From contig NZ_MUHY01000001.1 in NCBI RefSeq assembly GCF_003004665.1, positions 124,001 through 188,000 of the forward strand: DNA of 64,000 bases. Direction: 5' to 3'. Shown piece by piece: positions 9,143-19,205 of the stretch. Position 1 is the stretch's first letter. Each line of letters begins with the position of its first letter. The notes beneath the pieces are model-generated. The model was not told where the DNA came from, ran no database searches, and saw only the letters and a list, made by a program, of their open reading frames with translations. This DNA is from Candidatus Pandoraea novymonadis (lineage in GTDB: Bacteria; Pseudomonadota; Gammaproteobacteria; Burkholderiales; Burkholderiaceae). A program made the position numbers and the translations under genes.

Positions 9143-9637
9143 TTATTCAATAATGAGCGCCTTTTCGATGATGACATTCTCAATTGGGACATCTTGATGG
9201 AAGTTGCGTGAACCTGTCTGTACAGTCTTAATTTGATCGATAACTGATTGCCCTTCTGTGACCTTACCAAAAACGGCGTATCCCCATCCGCTAGGTGTCG
9301 ATGAGTGGAAGTTCAAAAAATGATTGTCACTCACATTAATAAAGAATTGCGCCGATGCTGAATGAGGATCGTTAGTTCGTGCCATTGCAATTGTGTATGC
9401 GTTATTTTTTAAGCCGTTATTGGCCTCATTTTCGATCGGTGCGTCTGTCTTTTTTTCTTGTAAGTCAGGTGCGAAGCCTCCACCTTGTATCATGAATCCA
9501 TTAATTACACGATGGAACAACGTGTTCTCGTAGTGGCCTTTCCGCACATAATTCAGAAAATTCTCGACAGTTTTTGGAGCTTTCGATTGTTCGAGTTCAA
9601 GGCGAATGATTCCAAAATTCGTATGTAGTTCAACCAT
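9143..9637 (-). CDS. ppiB: Cyclophilin-type peptidyl-prolyl isomerase
   Basis: A 164-residue cytoplasmic cyclophilin without a signal peptide. Catalytic and substrate-binding residues are visible in [15 protein letters not shown] (residues 41-55), [12 protein letters not shown] near 94-105 and [14 protein letters not shown] purine-rich Shine-Dalgarno (AAGGA) precedes ATG 9637. It sits 25 bases upstream of lpxH and is probably co-transcribed with it. From memory, Burkholderia has a second, secreted cyclophilin beside it; only about 200 AT-rich bases remain in that position, so one paralogue appears lost. Confidence 0.94.
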   Translation of the reverse strand: MVELHTNFGIIRLELEQSKAPKTVENFLNYVRKGHYENTLFHRVINGFMIQGGGFAPDLQEKKTDAPIENEANNGLKNNAYTIAMARTNDPHSASAQFFINVSDNHFLNFHSSTPSGWGYAVFGKVTEGQSVIDQIKTVQTGSRNFHQDVPIENVIIEKALIIE

Positions 9638-9849
9638 AATATTTCCTTTTGAAAATATTGTTAGAGGGGTGAGTATGTTAAGAAATTTACTAATTTTTGA
9701 TGATAATCGGTGAAGTTTAGGCGCTGTGGTAGAGGCTACAGTGCTTTATTTGTCTTTTTATTGTTGAAATAAAATCACCTTTTCGGTTGAAGAAAAAATG
9801 AGAAATTGAATCCAGAACATATTATGTGCGATTTATGTGCGCTTTGGTT

Positions 9850-10539
9850 TTAATTACATAATTTGCTGGAGCGCAGGAATTTTTTTGGTATTGCTCCAGT
9901 ATTGTTTGAGGGCTGTTGTTGACCTCTAATCTCTTTTTTCAAAAGCATACGATCGATTTGCTCAGCTTTATTACAGATCGTTGTGCTTGGGAAAATTTGC
10001 TGGGCTCGTAGATAGGCTTTATACGCTAGTTTGACATAGACATCGCCCAGATTTTCATAAGCTACCGCAAAATTGGGATGCACCCGAATCGCCGTCTCTA
10101 ATGCATCGCGCGCTTTATCAAAAGCGCCTTGGTATGCGTATGCTGCTGCAAGGTTATTGTAAGGCTCTGGCAATTCCGGAAAGTCCTGTGTCAATGCAAC
10201 GAAAACATCGATAGCTTCTTGGTGAAACTTCAGTTCCATCAGTATGAGCCCCCTCGTCAAAAGGACTTGCGCGTCACGTGGATACTTTTTGACGTGTACG
10301 TTGGCAGCACGTAGAGCATCGCTGTAATGATGTGCCTTAATATGTTGATTAATTTCTGATTCGCTTTTTTGTTGTGGCGTTTGTAATTTTTGTGTGGAAA
10401 CCATGTTGTTAAGTACTTGAGCATGGACAGGAATAATGAGAGCACCTGTGATGATAGTGGCTACAATGATGCTTATGATGGCAGTGAACACAAAATTGTA
10501 TCTTAGGAAATAACAGAGCGAGAAGTTTGAATAAGCCAT
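9850..10539 (-). CDS. Secreted or membrane-anchored TPR-repeat protein
   Basis: A 229-residue protein with an N-terminal hydrophobic stretch at about residues 18-39, ending in PVHAQ, which could be a cleaved signal peptide or an anchor. Tetratricopeptide repeats follow at about residues 65-170: SDALRAANVHVKKYPRD, EAIDVFVALTQDFPE and KARDALETAIRVHPN are typical helices, with an adjacent AYENLGDVYVKLA. The C-terminal part is Gln/Asn-rich and variable. A TPR protein occupies the same slot between ppi and cysS in Burkholderia. The function is unknown; a periplasmic scaffold role is a guess. Start ATG 10539. Confidence 0.8.
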   Translation of the reverse strand: MAYSNFSLCYFLRYNFVFTAIISIIVATIITGALIIPVHAQVLNNMVSTQKLQTPQQKSESEINQHIKAHHYSDALRAANVHVKKYPRDAQVLLTRGLILMELKFHQEAIDVFVALTQDFPELPEPYNNLAAAYAYQGAFDKARDALETAIRVHPNFAVAYENLGDVYVKLAYKAYLRAQQIFPSTTICNKAEQIDRMLLKKEIRGQQQPSNNTGAIPKKFLRSSKLCN

Positions 10540-10748
10540 GATGAATTAAATATTAGGTGTCTGATAAGTCGTCGGAGAAAACTACAGAAATGCTATACTA
10601 ATTCTAACAAAGCTCATTTGTGTCGTATCCCTTTCGTAATCTCTATGATTCCGAGCCCTTTAGCTCTTTGATATGAGATCAATGTGACGGATTTAGACTC
10701 ACAGTGCAGCACCTGGCTAGCGCTCGTTGCAAACTAAACATCATTTTT

Positions 10749-12143
10749 ATGAATTTTCTGCGTATCTATAACTCGCTTACGCGAGATAAACAGCTCTTCA
10801 TACCGAACAACCCGGGTGAGGTACGCATGTATGTCTGCGGCATGACAGTCTATGATTACTGCCACGTTGGCCATGCACGGGTTATGGTAGTGTTCGACAT
10901 GGTGCAGCGATGGTTGCGCACAGTTGGTTATGATGTCACATACGTCCGTAATATTACTGATGTGGACGACAAAATCATCAAGCGTGCTATCGAGAATAGA
11001 GAAACAATTTGTCAATTAACGACGCGATTCATCCAATTCATGCATGAAGATGCAGATGCCTTAGGGGTTCAACGTCCTAATTACGAGCCGCGAGCAACAG
11101 ATTTTATTCCTCAGATGATTGACATGATCTCTGCCTTGCAGCGCAATGGTTATGCCTATCAAGCGCCTGATGGCGATGTGAACTACGCGGTGCGTAAATT
11201 TACTCAATACGGAAGGCTTTCTGGGAAATCTTTGGAAGATTTGCGTGTGGGTGAGCGTCTTGTCGAGAAAACCACAAAGCAAGATTTGCTAGATTTCGTT
11301 TTATGGAAAAGTGCTAAGGAAAGCGAGCCAGAAGAATCGAAATGGCCATCGCCTTGGGGTTTGGGTCGGCCGGGTTGGCATATCGAATGTTCTGCCATGA
11401 GTTGCCAGCTGCTTGGTAAACACTTTGATATTCATGGTGGGGGAGCTGATTTACAATTTCCGCATCATGAGAATGAAATTGCACAAAGTGAAGGAGTGAG
11501 TGGTCATTCATTTGTTAATTATTGGATGCATAACGGTTTTGTACGTATTGATAATGAGAAAATGTCGAAATCACTTGATAATTTTTTTACTGTTCGTGAA
11601 GTTCTTAAAAAGTATGATGCAGAAGTCGTTCGTTTTTTTATTTTGCGAGCGCAGTACCGCAGCCCGTTGAATTACAGCGATCTCCATCTTGATGATGCTT
11701 CCAGGGCTTTGACTCGCCTTTATACTGCGTTGAAAGATACTTCGGGAGATGGTGATGAGCTGGATTGGGACGAGCCTTACGCACAGCGATTTCATTCAGC
11801 GATGAGCGATGATTTTAATACGCCAGTTGCCATTGCTGTTCTGTTCGAATTGGCTCATGAGGTGAACAAGAGGCGTAATCCTATGCTGGTACGTCAACTG
11901 ATAGGTTTGGGAGGGACGTTGGGCTTGTTGACGCGTGATCCTGGTAATTTTCTAAAATGTGCAGTTGGTGTTAGCATATCAGATACCTTACATATTGATA
12001 TTGAGGCTCGTATTGAGTTGCGTGCGCAAGCGAAGCGAGCTCGTGATTTTTCTCTTGCCGATCGTATTCGTGACGAATTGTTGGCGGAGGGTATCGTACT
12101 CGAAGACCGTCCAGGTGTCGCTACTCAATGGCGACGGGCATGA
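10749..12143 (+). CDS. cysS: Cysteine-tRNA ligase
   Basis: A 464-residue class I synthetase that charges tRNA-Cys. Seen are the zinc Cys in [18 protein letters not shown] (CHVGH is the HIGH motif), the zinc-ligand region [11 protein letters not shown] with [14 protein letters not shown], and the KMSKS loop in [11 protein letters not shown]. The DALR-type helical domain and the C-terminal anticodon domain ([21 protein letters not shown]) are complete. ATG 10749 gives the family N-terminus; an upstream GTG at 10704 would add a non-conserved tail. alkA follows within 25 bases, so the two are likely co-transcribed. Confidence 0.96.
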   Translation: MNFLRIYNSLTRDKQLFIPNNPGEVRMYVCGMTVYDYCHVGHARVMVVFDMVQRWLRTVGYDVTYVRNITDVDDKIIKRAIENRETICQLTTRFIQFMHEDADALGVQRPNYEPRATDFIPQMIDMISALQRNGYAYQAPDGDVNYAVRKFTQYGRLSGKSLEDLRVGERLVEKTTKQDLLDFVLWKSAKESEPEESKWPSPWGLGRPGWHIECSAMSCQLLGKHFDIHGGGADLQFPHHENEIAQSEGVSGHSFVNYWMHNGFVRIDNEKMSKSLDNFFTVREVLKKYDAEVVRFFILRAQYRSPLNYSDLHLDDASRALTRLYTALKDTSGDGDELDWDEPYAQRFHSAMSDDFNTPVAIAVLFELAHEVNKRRNPMLVRQLIGLGGTLGLLTRDPGNFLKCAVGVSISDTLHIDIEARIELRAQAKRARDFSLADRIRDELLAEGIVLEDRPGVATQWRRA

Positions 12144-12167
12144 TGATCGTGGGTGAATAAGAAATCC

Positions 12168-13010
12168 ATGGCTACACATAAAACTGATCTATCAAGAACC
12201 TCTGTTATAAAGGCTTCCCATCGTCCGAAGATTGATACCACTCTCCTTGATCCTATAGTCGGATCCATGTCTTCTTCCCTTGATATTGTAGAGGTGGTCA
12301 ACACGAAAGAGGTCGTATCTACTGGCAATGCTGCAACTGCGAAATTTGAAGGTATTAATGGATCCAGCTCTTTGCCTATTACTTCTAATCATGGACGTCC
12401 CGAATATTGGGATCAAGCATGCCAAGACTTGATGGCGCGTGATCGGATATTGAAGAAGTTGATCCCGCAATTTGGGGCCATGCATTTGGCAGGGAGGGGA
12501 GATTCTTTTGTCGCATTAGCTCGCTCGATTGTGAAGCAGAAAATTTCGATGAAGTTGGCAAAGTCTGTGTGGGAGCGTGTCGAATGCCTCTGTCCAAAAC
12601 TGACGCCCGCACAGTTCATAACAGTAGGACATGAGGCTTTAGCAGGTTGCGGTTTATCAAAACGTAAAACTGAGTATATGATTGATCTAGCGAGGTATTT
12701 TAAATCTGATGCCTTCCACGTGAACGATTGGGATGGGATGGATGACGAAGATATCATCCTAGAGTTGACTTCGATTCGTGGCATCGGTCGTTGGACTGCT
12801 GAAATGTTTTTAATGTTCAACTTGTTGCGCCCGAATGTACTTCCACTCGATGATCTAGCCTTAATTAAGGCTATTAGTGTGAATTATTTCAGTGGTGAGC
12901 CTGTGACACGTAGCGAAGCGCGTGAAGTTGCGGCGAATTGGGAGCCATGGCGTACTGTGGCAACTTGGTATATGTTGCGTAGCCTCGATCCAATACCAGT
13001 TGAGTATTAA
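12168..13010 (+). CDS. alkA: DNA-3-methyladenine glycosylase II (AlkA type)
   Basis: A 280-residue helix-hairpin-helix GPD glycosylase that removes alkylated purines in base-excision repair. The first 80 or so residues are a Ser/Thr-rich, poorly conserved extension; the catalytic domain begins at EYWDQACQDLMARD. The HhH hairpin LTSIRGIGRWTAEMFL and the following LPLDD with the catalytic Asp are visible. ATG 12168 is preferred; GTG 12153 is an in-frame alternative. It lies between cysS and accA as in Burkholderia. A specialised DNA-repair gene kept in a shrinking genome is notable but not rare. Confidence 0.88.
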   Translation: MATHKTDLSRTSVIKASHRPKIDTTLLDPIVGSMSSSLDIVEVVNTKEVVSTGNAATAKFEGINGSSSLPITSNHGRPEYWDQACQDLMARDRILKKLIPQFGAMHLAGRGDSFVALARSIVKQKISMKLAKSVWERVECLCPKLTPAQFITVGHEALAGCGLSKRKTEYMIDLARYFKSDAFHVNDWDGMDDEDIILELTSIRGIGRWTAEMFLMFNLLRPNVLPLDDLALIKAISVNYFSGEPVTRSEAREVAANWEPWRTVATWYMLRSLDPIPVEY

Positions 13011-13184
13011 CTGTACAGCGTTGGTTTGGTGGTGAGATTTTAAACAACCACTGTTTAATTAATCTAAATAGCGTCTGGCAGTTTTGTTGAGGAGGTGGGT
13101 ACCTTCGAGATATAGTTGGTCTGATAGCTTTTATCAGCATACTGATGGCGATACAATATGCTGCCGAATTTCCTGGGAAACCTG

Positions 13185-14153
13185 ATGAAGAACACCTTTT
13201 TGGATTTTGAACAGCCAATCGCCGACTTGGAAGCTAAGATTGAAGAGTTACGTTTCGTGCAGGACGATTCGGCAGTCGATATTTCTGAAGAGATCGATCG
13301 CCTATCGAAGAAGAGCCAGCAGCTCACTAAAGATATTTATTCGAAACTGACTCCATGGCAGGTATCTCAAATCGCGCGTCACGCACAGCGTCCCTACACG
13401 TTGGATTATGTTCGTGATATTTTTACTGATTTCCACGAGTTGCATGGAGATCGCACATTTGCAGACGATCGAGCTATTGTCGGCGGTATGGCTCGTTTCA
13501 ACGGGCAAGCTTGTATGGTTATTGGGCATCAAAAGGGGAGAGATACGAAAGAACGTGCACTCCGTAACTTTGGGATGCCTAGGCCAGAAGGTTATCGTAA
13601 GGCATTACGTTTGATGAAGTTGGCTGAAAAGTTTCGTCTACCGATTTTTTCTTTCGTTGATACACCAGGTGCTTATCCGGGTATTGATGCAGAAGAGCAT
13701 GGCCAGTCCGAAGCCATCGGTCGTAATCTGTATGTCATGGCTGAATTGCGAACATTAATCATTACGACGATCATCGGCGAAGGTGGTTCGGGTGGTGCGC
13801 TTGCTATTGCAGTGGCTGACACAGTGTTGATGCTACAATTCTCTACCTATTCTGTCATTTCTCCAGAAGGCTGTGCGTCTATTTTGTGGAAGAGTGCCTC
13901 AAAGGCACCGGAAGCTGCTGAAGCGTTGAATTTAACTGCACATCGTTTGAAGACACTCGGGTTAATCGATAAAATTATTAATGAACCGCTTGGTGGTGCT
14001 CATCGTGATTCTGTTGGAACTGCTGGTATGCTCAAGCGAGCATTATCGGATACTTTGCGTCAATTCCACTGTATGGACAATCATGAGTTACTGAAACGTC
14101 GTCATGAGCGCTTGATGAGCTATGGTAAGTTCAAGGAAACGAGCCAAAAATAA
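13185..14153 (+). CDS. accA: Acetyl-CoA carboxylase carboxyltransferase subunit alpha
   Basis: A 322-residue alpha subunit of the carboxyltransferase that makes malonyl-CoA for fatty-acid synthesis, together with AccD (not in the window). The sequence tracks Burkholderia AccA nearly residue for residue, beginning [20 protein letters not shown], with the crotonase-fold signatures [38 protein letters not shown] and [19 protein letters not shown] 13185 matches the family start; an upstream ATG at 13158 adds nine residues and is not needed. tilS follows after ten bases. Confidence 0.97.
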   Translation: MKNTFLDFEQPIADLEAKIEELRFVQDDSAVDISEEIDRLSKKSQQLTKDIYSKLTPWQVSQIARHAQRPYTLDYVRDIFTDFHELHGDRTFADDRAIVGGMARFNGQACMVIGHQKGRDTKERALRNFGMPRPEGYRKALRLMKLAEKFRLPIFSFVDTPGAYPGIDAEEHGQSEAIGRNLYVMAELRTLIITTIIGEGGSGGALAIAVADTVLMLQFSTYSVISPEGCASILWKSASKAPEAAEALNLTAHRLKTLGLIDKIINEPLGGAHRDSVGTAGMLKRALSDTLRQFHCMDNHELLKRRHERLMSYGKFKETSQK

Positions 14154-14163
14154 TACTGCCGGG

Positions 14164-15711
14164 ATGCAGTACTTTCAAAAAACTAATTCCACTAACATTA
14201 CTAATGGAAGTGCTAATACTGTTAGCAATTCTACCGTCGATAGTGTTATTACCCGGATTCGTGAGGTACTGCGTACTGCTCGGCAATCGCATTTGATGCG
14301 TAATCGAAAGATTGCCATTGTGGATCGTCCTTCCAAAAACTTTACCTCTGAACCGTTACGTGTTGCACTCGCCATGAGTGGAGGGCTCGATTCCGTTGTT
14401 TTGCTTGATGCACTCGTTTGTTTTGCTGTGATGGATACATTACTTCACATCACGGTTTTTCATATTCATCATGGCCTTGCAGCAGAAGCTGATGATTGGT
14501 TGAAGTTTTGTGAGAGGGAAACAGAGATGCGTGATGTGGCTTTTATTGCACGTCGCGTTCAGGTACCACGACGTGGTAAAGTGCTCAAAGCTGACGAGGC
14601 TGCTGCTCGTATTGCACGTTACGATGCGCTGGCCGGGTTATGCACTTTGCACAAAGTGGATGTGATTCTTACTGCTCATCACGCTAATGATCAAGCAGAA
14701 ACTGTGTTATTGCAACTTTTACGTGGTGCTGGTTTGCCTGGTGTGGCCGCTATGCCGGTCATGGGAGTAATACCTGGACAGGATAATAATCCTACGATGC
14801 TGCTGCGACCACTACTTGAGTTGCCACGCGAGATATTGCAAGAGTATGCCAGAGAGAAAAAATTACGATGGGTCGAGGACCCATCAAATGAGGATACACA
14901 CTATTTGCGTAACGGGTTACGGCATGATGTGATGCCGATGCTTCTTCATCATTTTCCAGCATCTCGGGAAACACTCGGTAGGTTTGCTCGTCATGCGGCA
15001 CAGGCTCAGAGTTTGTTGGAGCAATTGGCAGAAATAGATTGGGAGATGGCCTATTTGGAGGATGGTATGTTACGTCGTAGTGCAATTCTAGGACTTAATG
15101 CTGACCGTGTAGCGAATCTCTTGCGTTATTGGGTTAGACGGATCGGCTTGCCGTTACCTTCTGAAGCTCGTTTAGGCGAGTGGGTCAAGCAGGTGCGTGG
15201 AGCTGTGTATGGCGCCTCCTTGGAACTGCCGCATAGCTATGGTGTACTGCGTTTATATCGGGATACCCTCCAGTGGGTTCTACGGGATGCCTCGATGAGG
15301 ATTGAAAGATCTCCTCCTATTGAGCAGATTTTTCGGTGGCAGGGAGAGGTGCGGTGGCATTTACCTGAGTGGCATGGCCATATTCATTTTTTGCTATCTA
15401 AAGTGGGCATGCCTGGTGTTCCGGAGGAATTTTTGCGCGAGCAACTCTTGACGGCGCGCGGACGAGTTGGAGGTGAGCGTTGGCGGTCTAACGTTAACGG
15501 ACATTCGCGTTCGCTTCGACATTGGTTCCAGTCCAAGGGAGTGCCTGTATGGTCTCGACAAGGTCCAATTATTTGGATGAGTGATAAGATCTTTTTTGTG
15601 CCATATTTGGGCATCGATGCTTCATGGCTGTCAGAAAAAGGATCGCCTAGCGAGCGTTCTTGGACGATTATGTGGGAAAATGACAGTTCATCTACTTTAC
15701 CATCCAGTTGA
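14164..15711 (+). CDS. tilS: tRNA(Ile)-lysidine synthetase
   Basis: An N-type ATP pyrophosphatase of 515 residues that attaches lysine to C34 of the CAU tRNA-Ile, an essential change of codon and amino-acid identity. The PP-loop AMSGGLDSVVLLDAL is at about residues 69-83; HIHHGLAAEADDW and TAHHANDQAETVLLQLLRGAG are the other core motifs. The C-terminal substrate-binding domain is present (GRVGGERWR, HWFQSKGVPVWSR). About 65 residues precede the PP-loop, longer than usual and rich in Asn/Ser/Thr. An ATG at 14122 overlapping accA would lengthen this further, so I chose ATG 14164 with GCCGGG just upstream. Confidence 0.92.
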   Translation: MQYFQKTNSTNITNGSANTVSNSTVDSVITRIREVLRTARQSHLMRNRKIAIVDRPSKNFTSEPLRVALAMSGGLDSVVLLDALVCFAVMDTLLHITVFHIHHGLAAEADDWLKFCERETEMRDVAFIARRVQVPRRGKVLKADEAAARIARYDALAGLCTLHKVDVILTAHHANDQAETVLLQLLRGAGLPGVAAMPVMGVIPGQDNNPTMLLRPLLELPREILQEYAREKKLRWVEDPSNEDTHYLRNGLRHDVMPMLLHHFPASRETLGRFARHAAQAQSLLEQLAEIDWEMAYLEDGMLRRSAILGLNADRVANLLRYWVRRIGLPLPSEARLGEWVKQVRGAVYGASLELPHSYGVLRLYRDTLQWVLRDASMRIERSPPIEQIFRWQGEVRWHLPEWHGHIHFLLSKVGMPGVPEEFLREQLLTARGRVGGERWRSNVNGHSRSLRHWFQSKGVPVWSRQGPIIWMSDKIFFVPYLGIDASWLSEKGSPSERSWTIMWENDSSSTLPSS

Positions 15712-15835
15712 CTATACTTGCTGCTTTTTAAAGGATTGTGCAAATCGATAGATGGAATGTTGTTGTGTGACATGGATATATTTTTTGGTGATTTATAAAC
15801 ATTTTTAGACACAATGTGTTAGTAAAAATAATATT

Positions 15836-17089
15836 ATGACTCTGATCGTACACAAATATGGCGGCACGTCGATGGGTTCAGTCGAACGTATCAAAAATGT
15901 TGCTAAGCGCGTTGCCAAATGGCATAAAGCGGGTCACCAATTGGTGATAGTGCCATCTGCTATGTCTGGAGAAACCAACCGACTGTTGGGTCTTGCCAAA
16001 GAAATTTCATCACACCTAGATTCACGCGAACTTGACGCTATCGCTGCAACTGGCGAACAGGTTAGCGTTGGTCTTTTGGCACTTGCCCTCCGTGAACAGG
16101 GCATCGAGGCGGTTAGCTATGCTGGTTGGCAAGTGCCAATTAAAACTGACAGTGCTTTCACGAAAGCACGCATTTCTGAGATTGATGATACGCGTGTGGT
16201 TGCTGATCTAGCTGCTGGTCGTGTGGTGGTTATCACCGGTTTTCAGGGAGTTGATCCACATGGCAATGTAACAACACTGGGACGTGGGGGTTCGGATACG
16301 TCTGCTGTCGCAGTAGCAGCTGCGTTGAAGGCGGAAGAGTGCTTAATTTATACCGATGTTGATGGTGTATACAGTACTGATCCACGCATTGTCGACGACG
16401 CTCGTCGTTTAAGTCAAGTGACGTTTGAAGAGATACTGGAAATGGCAAGCCTTGGCTCGAAGGTCTTGCAAATTCGTTCAGTTGAATTTGCAGGGAAGTA
16501 TCAAGTTAAGACGCGTGTGTTGTCAAGCTTGACTGACCCGATGATCCCTTTGGACGAAGAAATGCGATCGGGTACATTGATTACTTTTGAGGAAGATGAA
16601 AGAATGGAAAAAGCTGTCATTTCAGGTATCGCTTTCCAGCGCGATGAATCTAAAATTACTGTGCGAGGTGTGCCTGACCGCCCTGGTATCGCGTATCAAA
16701 TTCTGGGGCCGATTGCTGATGCCAATATCGACGTCGATATGATTATTCAGAATCAGAGTATTGATGGCAAGACAACTGATTTTACATTTACAGTACCGCG
16801 AGCAGAATATGAGAGAGCTCTGACACTGCTTGAAGCCAATGTTAGGGAACATATCTCTTCTGCCTCAGTCCTTGGAGATCCGAAGGTGTCTAAGGTATCT
16901 GTCGTTGGTGTTGGGATGCGTTCGCATGTGGGGATTGCAAGCAAGGCATTTCTTACTTTGTCGGAGGAGGGTATTAACATCCAGATGATTTCAACCTCTG
17001 AAATCAGGATTTCGGTCTTGATTGACGAAAAGTATATGGAGCTTGCTGTTCGTGCGTTGCATAAGGCTTTCGAATTGGAAAAAGCATAA
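15836..17089 (+). CDS. lysC: Aspartate kinase (lysine/threonine/methionine pathway)
   Basis: A 417-residue monofunctional aspartokinase catalysing the first step from aspartate to lysine, diaminopimelate, threonine and methionine. Seen are the kinase motif KYGGTSMGS at residues 7-15, AATGEQVSVGLLA, TLGRGGSDTSAVA and YTDVDGVYSTDPR. Two ACT regulatory domains follow, at about residues 265-340 and 345-410 (GVPDRPGIAYQILGPIADA; GMRSHVGIASKAFLTLSEEGINI), so feedback control by end products is likely. The two-ACT architecture and length are as in free-living relatives. Diaminopimelate for peptidoglycan alone could explain its retention. Confidence 0.96.
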   Translation: MTLIVHKYGGTSMGSVERIKNVAKRVAKWHKAGHQLVIVPSAMSGETNRLLGLAKEISSHLDSRELDAIAATGEQVSVGLLALALREQGIEAVSYAGWQVPIKTDSAFTKARISEIDDTRVVADLAAGRVVVITGFQGVDPHGNVTTLGRGGSDTSAVAVAAALKAEECLIYTDVDGVYSTDPRIVDDARRLSQVTFEEILEMASLGSKVLQIRSVEFAGKYQVKTRVLSSLTDPMIPLDEEMRSGTLITFEEDERMEKAVISGIAFQRDESKITVRGVPDRPGIAYQILGPIADANIDVDMIIQNQSIDGKTTDFTFTVPRAEYERALTLLEANVREHISSASVLGDPKVSKVSVVGVGMRSHVGIASKAFLTLSEEGINIQMISTSEIRISVLIDEKYMELAVRALHKAFELEKA

Positions 17090-17147
17090 CCGTCAATAAA
17101 ATAATGACATATAAAATACACAAAAGTTATATTTTCTTGTTTATTAT

Positions 17148-17176
17148 TTGACCGATTTACTTCAAACCGTTAGTAT
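17148..17176 (+). promoter_or_regulatory. Predicted sigma-70 promoter of tRNA-Ser
   Basis: TTGACC (17148-17153) and TAGTAT (17171-17176) are separated by 17 bases. Transcription would start near 17183, about 36 bases before the mature tRNA. Confidence 0.55.
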
Positions 17177-17218
17177 CACGAGTCCGCTACGATATTCCTT
17201 TTGTAGCCTTGCTTTTTG

Positions 17219-17312
17219 GGAGACGTGGCCGAGAGGTCGAAGGCACTCCCCTGCTAAGGGAGCATCTGGGCAAAAACCTGGATCGAGGGTTCGAATCCCT
17301 CCGTCTCCGCCA
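17219..17312 (+). tRNA. tRNA-Ser(GCT)
   Basis: A 94-nt class II tRNA with encoded CCA. The acceptor arms GGAGACG and CGTCTCC pair fully. The anticodon stem CTCCC/GGGAG encloses the loop CTGCTAA with anticodon GCT at 17253-17255, reading AGC and AGU. A long variable arm typical of serine tRNAs lies between the anticodon arm and the T arm (GAGGGTTCGAATCCCTC). It follows lysC, as in Burkholderia, and has its own promoter and a hairpin behind it. Confidence 0.97.
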
Positions 17313-17313
17313 G

Positions 17314-17370
17314 AAATGCCGAGAGAAAACTAAAATATTTTGGACTATTTGGTTTTCTCTCGGCATTTTA
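17314..17370 (+). terminator. Terminator-like hairpin directly behind tRNA-Ser
   Basis: A perfect 17-bp inverted repeat (17314-17330 with 17352-17368, core ATGCCGAGAGAAAAC) closes a 21-base AT-rich loop and ends in TTTTA. The stem starts two bases after the CCA end, so it should define the 3' trailer of the tRNA transcript. Confidence 0.7.
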
Positions 17371-17408
17371 TTGAGATTTTTAAGTCCCTGATTTAATTTT
17401 ATTAAATT

Positions 17409-17445
17409 AAACCGATGACACCAGTGTCATCGGTTTCTTGTTTTT
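17409..17445. terminator. Second rho-independent terminator
   Basis: AAACCGATGACAC (17409-17421) pairs with GTGTCATCGGTTT (17424-17436), followed by CTTGTTTTT. No surviving gene ends here, so it may back up the tRNA terminator or be a relic of a lost gene. Confidence 0.75.
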
Positions 17446-17959
17446 GGTTTTTACGTAACTCCGGAAAAAATCTGAGCAGAAATCAGGTGATTCGTTTATA
17501 TCGGGGGCTACTGCAGATGTTCCTATTTTCCTTTTTTCAAGCATGCACCTAACAGGTGTTTCTTTTTGCGCGTAGGAGGATAATTTTGCAAAGCAAAGGG
17601 GTAGCATTGAATCTTATTTGCTTACTGATGATTGTGAAGGTAGCCACGAAAGTAGAATACAGTTTCTATCAGGTATTATCATTTGAGATTATCCAGGACG
17701 TTTCATATTCATGATGTGAGGTTTCTGTATGATATATCTGTCTAATCTAATACGTATCGCTTGCTAAATTAAGCTAAGTTTTGCACTGCCGTTAGTTTTC
17801 ATTACAGTGGTTTGTCAAGTGATGATAAAAATCAGATCGATTTTATTTTTATACAAATAAAAGTACTTCCTAATGTTGTTGGTGGAGGATGTTTTTGATA
17901 TGTCTATGAGCAATGGATTTATGCTTAGGGCGTGGTGAAATGAAAGGAGTGTGGTTCAC
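17446..17959. other. Gap between tRNA-Ser and the MFS gene
   Basis: About 510 bases with no recognised gene. One very short frame (17586-17714, TTG start, 42 codons) has AGGAGG six bases upstream, but its product is unlike anything known to me. Otherwise the stretch is AT-rich. Confidence 0.45.
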
Positions 17960-19180
17960 GTGACTGTTTCTCGTTTCTACTTTCCTTTATCCTTGGTAGC
18001 ATTTGAGTTTGCCGTCTATGTTTCTAACGATATGATTATGCCTGGGATGCCACTCGTGATACGCGAGTTTGGGACATCATCCGATATGACGACGTTTGCA
18101 CTCACGGCAGCGATGCTTGGCAACGCTAGCTTGCAGTGGCTCCTTGGGCCGTTGGCGGATCGTTATGGTCGTCGGCGTGTATTGCTGTCTGGATTGGTTA
18201 TGTTCATCGTTGCGTGCATCTCAATACATTGGGTACATACTATGCAACAATTCATTGTGTTGCGTTTTTTTCAGGGCATGGGTTGTTGCTTTGTGTTGAC
18301 GGTAGGCTATCCAACGGTGCATGAGGCTTTCGAAGAAAAAAAAGCTATTAGAGTAATGGCTTTAATGGCTAATGTTTCCTTGCTATCTCCATTATTTGGT
18401 CCATTGGCAGGAGCCGCTATAGTGTCCATTTGGCCGTGGCGTAGCATTTTCTGGTTTATTGCGATACTTTCTGTGCTATCACTGCTTGGTTTGTATCGTA
18501 CGATGCCAGAGTTATCTCGGTTTGATAGAGAAATATTCAATATCGGCACGTTTTTTAAAAGCTATTGGTTGTTATTACGTTCCAGACGTTTTTTGCAAGG
18601 AGCGATATTAACGGGCATTTTGGCGACTCCATTGCTGAGCTGGATCGGGCTTGGTCCTATTTTTTTAATTGAAAGGGCTGGGCTTGGACAATGGCAATAT
18701 GCCTTGTTGCAGATCCCAGTATTTGTAGCCTTGGGCCTTGGCAATCTATTCCTTGCAAAGCAGGTGGGCCATTTATCCAATGAACGCTTTCTGGAGAAAG
18801 GTGTATCATTGATATTGATTGGCGCATTTATTTCCTTTATTGGCACCACAATTTTTGACTTTGGTTATATGGCATTACTTTTTGGTATTTCCCTTCATGC
18901 ACTTGGTATGGGGATGAGCTACGGTATTGTGTACCGCCAATCGTTGTTTGTAGTGGACAGCCAAAATCGCGCGACAATCGCAGGCATGTTGAGCATGATC
19001 ACAATTGTTGTAGCAGTAGCTATGATCGAGAGCATCAAGGTGGCATACCTTGCCTTTGGTGATGTCTCGCTCGGTATTGCTATAATGATAGCTGCAGTCA
19101 TTGTTGCAAAATTAGCGACGAACTTTATGAAAGCGCCTACACGAGATGCAGTCGAGGAATCTAAAAATGTTAGTGGGTAG
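17960..19180 (+). CDS. MFS multidrug exporter of the MdfA type
   Basis: A 406-residue inner-membrane transporter with about 12 predicted helices. The N-terminus runs into a first helix with VYVSNDMIMPGMPLV, like the MdfA group of proton-coupled drug exporters. MFS motif A is clear in GPLADRYGRRRVLLSG, and the motif C region of helix 5 lies near LSPLFGPLAGAAI. GTG 17960 is chosen because AAAGGAG ends ten bases before it; GTG 17951 would sit almost on the Shine-Dalgarno. The substrate cannot be read from sequence. It is convergent with fabI with only 25 bases between. Few transporters usually survive in reduced genomes, so its retention suggests use. Confidence 0.85.
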   Translation: MTVSRFYFPLSLVAFEFAVYVSNDMIMPGMPLVIREFGTSSDMTTFALTAAMLGNASLQWLLGPLADRYGRRRVLLSGLVMFIVACISIHWVHTMQQFIVLRFFQGMGCCFVLTVGYPTVHEAFEEKKAIRVMALMANVSLLSPLFGPLAGAAIVSIWPWRSIFWFIAILSVLSLLGLYRTMPELSRFDREIFNIGTFFKSYWLLLRSRRFLQGAILTGILATPLLSWIGLGPIFLIERAGLGQWQYALLQIPVFVALGLGNLFLAKQVGHLSNERFLEKGVSLILIGAFISFIGTTIFDFGYMALLFGISLHALGMGMSYGIVYRQSLFVVDSQNRATIAGMLSMITIVVAVAMIESIKVAYLAFGDVSLGIAIMIAAVIVAKLATNFMKAPTRDAVEESKNVSG

Positions 19181-19205
19181 TTCTTTTTAAGAAATAAGGT
19201 TTTAT

